Below are positions 5,648 through 6,347 of a stretch of DNA of 6,347 nucleotides, piece after piece. This DNA is from Treponema sp. (GTDB lineage Bacteria > Spirochaetota > Spirochaetia > Treponematales > Breznakiellaceae), in NCBI GenBank assembly GCA_031281685.1, contig JAITFA010000079.1, positions 1 to 6,347 of the forward strand. Direction: 5' to 3'. Made by a program: the position numbers and the translations under genes. Every line of letters begins with the position of its first letter. The first letter of the stretch is position 1. Below the pieces are notes generated by a model. The model had not been told where the DNA came from, did not search any database, and saw nothing but the letters and a program-made list of their open reading frames with translations.

Positions 5648-6347
5648 CTATATGTTTTTCAGAAACTTTATATGTGTTACATGCGCCGCATCCAAAGACG
5701 CGGGAAGCATAATAGTTCCATTGGTGATTTCGATTTCTGCCTCACGTTCCGCAACCACCACACGGTAAGTCCCGTCCGGCGGAAGCAAGCGCCGCGCTGA
5801 CCCAAGGTCCAACGTGAACGCTCGTCCCATGCTGGTTTCGGCGGCGCCAAAGTCTCCGGCGCGAATTGCGACGCGAATCCGGCTCGAACTGACCGGCTCG
5901 GCTCCATCAAGCACCGGGTCCACAAGCTCAGTCGCCACGCCGTTCCGCTCATTCACCCGCTTGATAAGCGCCGCGTCCGTGTCAAGTCCATGCCCGCAAC
6001 GGAACTGAGCGCCAATAACCAGATACGCCATGTTACCATACGTTGTCAGGAAATCAATAAAATCCCGACCACTTAGCTTACTGAAATCGCTGGAAAAGTC
6101 AATGAGGATAGTACACGCCACGCCGAGCGACTCAAAAAGGGAAAGTTTCTGGGCAAGACTCGAAATGTCCCCCATGTAGTTCGCGCTATCAAAAAAAAGA
6201 CGCGGGTTTTGCCTGAACGTAACGACCACCGGCTCCAGTCCCCACCCAACAATCCGAGAGATGAGCGCCTGATGACCCCGATGAACGCCGTCGAACACGC
6301 CGATAGTCATGGCGGCTGGGCGCGGGAGCGGCTGGCCGTTGATCAGG
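5648..6347 (-). CDS. ribF: RibF-type FAD synthetase (FMN adenylyltransferase), 5' partial, reduced flavokinase part
   Basis: RibF normally carries FMN adenylyltransferase (FMN + ATP to FAD) and riboflavin kinase activities. The frame stays open to the window edge (..LINGQPLPRPAAM), so Met at 6310 is internal and the true start lies outside. Counting from that Met: TIGVFDGVHRGHQAL (2-16) is the nucleotidyltransferase HxGH-type motif, VTFRQNPR (30-37) the second motif, LVIGAQFRCGHG (97-108) the third, and PVSSSRIRVAIRAGDF (139-154) the conserved SSSxIR block. The C-terminal part is short: only about 60 residues follow GRAF, including LLPPDGTYRVVV, which resembles a kinase-barrel strand. The kinase hallmark (G-F-P-T-A-N) and the rest of that domain are missing. 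The protein probably makes FAD from FMN but may not phosphorylate riboflavin. It lies 11 nt upstream of rpsO in the same direction. The family is certain; loss of kinase activity is inferred. Confidence 0.9.
   Translation of the reverse strand, partial: LINGQPLPRPAAMTIGVFDGVHRGHQALISRIVGWGLEPVVVTFRQNPRLFFDSANYMGDISSLAQKLSLFESLGVACTILIDFSSDFSKLSGRDFIDFLTTYGNMAYLVIGAQFRCGHGLDTDAALIKRVNERNGVATELVDPVLDGAEPVSSSRIRVAIRAGDFGAAETSMGRAFTLDLGSARRLLPPDGTYRVVVAEREAEIEITNGTIMLPASLDAAHVTHIKFLKNI

Noticed and set aside
6311..6347. ATG at 6310 as the true ribF start, or an FMN riboswitch ahead of it
   Set aside because: The frame is open to the window edge and encodes a plausible RibF N-terminal stretch ending PAAMTIGVFDG, so the start and any leader lie outside the window.

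Overview
The window looks like chromosomal DNA of a treponeme-like spirochaete of medium GC content. The main clue is the gene order ribF-rpsO-pnp followed by two YjgP/YjgQ permease genes, which I recall from Treponema but could not look up. A 12-G homopolymer and many short intergenic repeats fit a repeat-rich, free-living or gut-associated member. The assignment is an inference.

Right to left, five genes run on the minus strand as one tightly packed cluster. They are ribF (FAD synthetase, 5' end outside the window), rpsO (ribosomal protein S15), pnp (polynucleotide phosphorylase), lptF and lptG (inner-membrane halves of a lipid/LPS export ABC transporter). Gaps are 11 nt (ribF-rpsO), 145 nt (rpsO-pnp, holding two hairpins), 21 nt (pnp-lptF) and 49 nt (lptF-lptG). 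The first three join flavin cofactor supply, translation and RNA decay. The last two are envelope genes that probably share the transcript. The rpsO-pnp gap holds an intrinsic-terminator-like hairpin and a second perfect hairpin just before the pnp ribosome binding site. This is where pnp is expected to be controlled independently of rpsO.

The left 0.6 kb is different. It starts inside a plus-strand gene for a REP-associated tyrosine transposase (RAYT, Y1/IS200-like), cut off at its 5' side by the window edge. The gene is broken at a run of 12 G: upstream and downstream of the run, the family signature is read in different frames. After its stop codon come 273 nt without a gene. They hold a degenerate copy of a GGGGTCAGACA motif, three and a half tandem 23-bp hairpin-forming units, a 21-bp-spaced direct repeat, and a perfect 13-bp GGGGTCAGACATT beside the lptG stop codon.

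The same 13 bp recurs inverted between lptF and lptG, in a small insertion made of two 19-bp repeat units. That insertion is bounded by a 17-bp duplication of the lptF end/lptG start. The simplest reading is that lptF and lptG once overlapped by ATGA and a repeat insertion pulled them apart while rebuilding the lptG start region. The most interesting signals are this REP-like repeat family next to a RAYT gene, the poly-G switch or frameshift, and a RibF that appears to have lost its riboflavin kinase motif.
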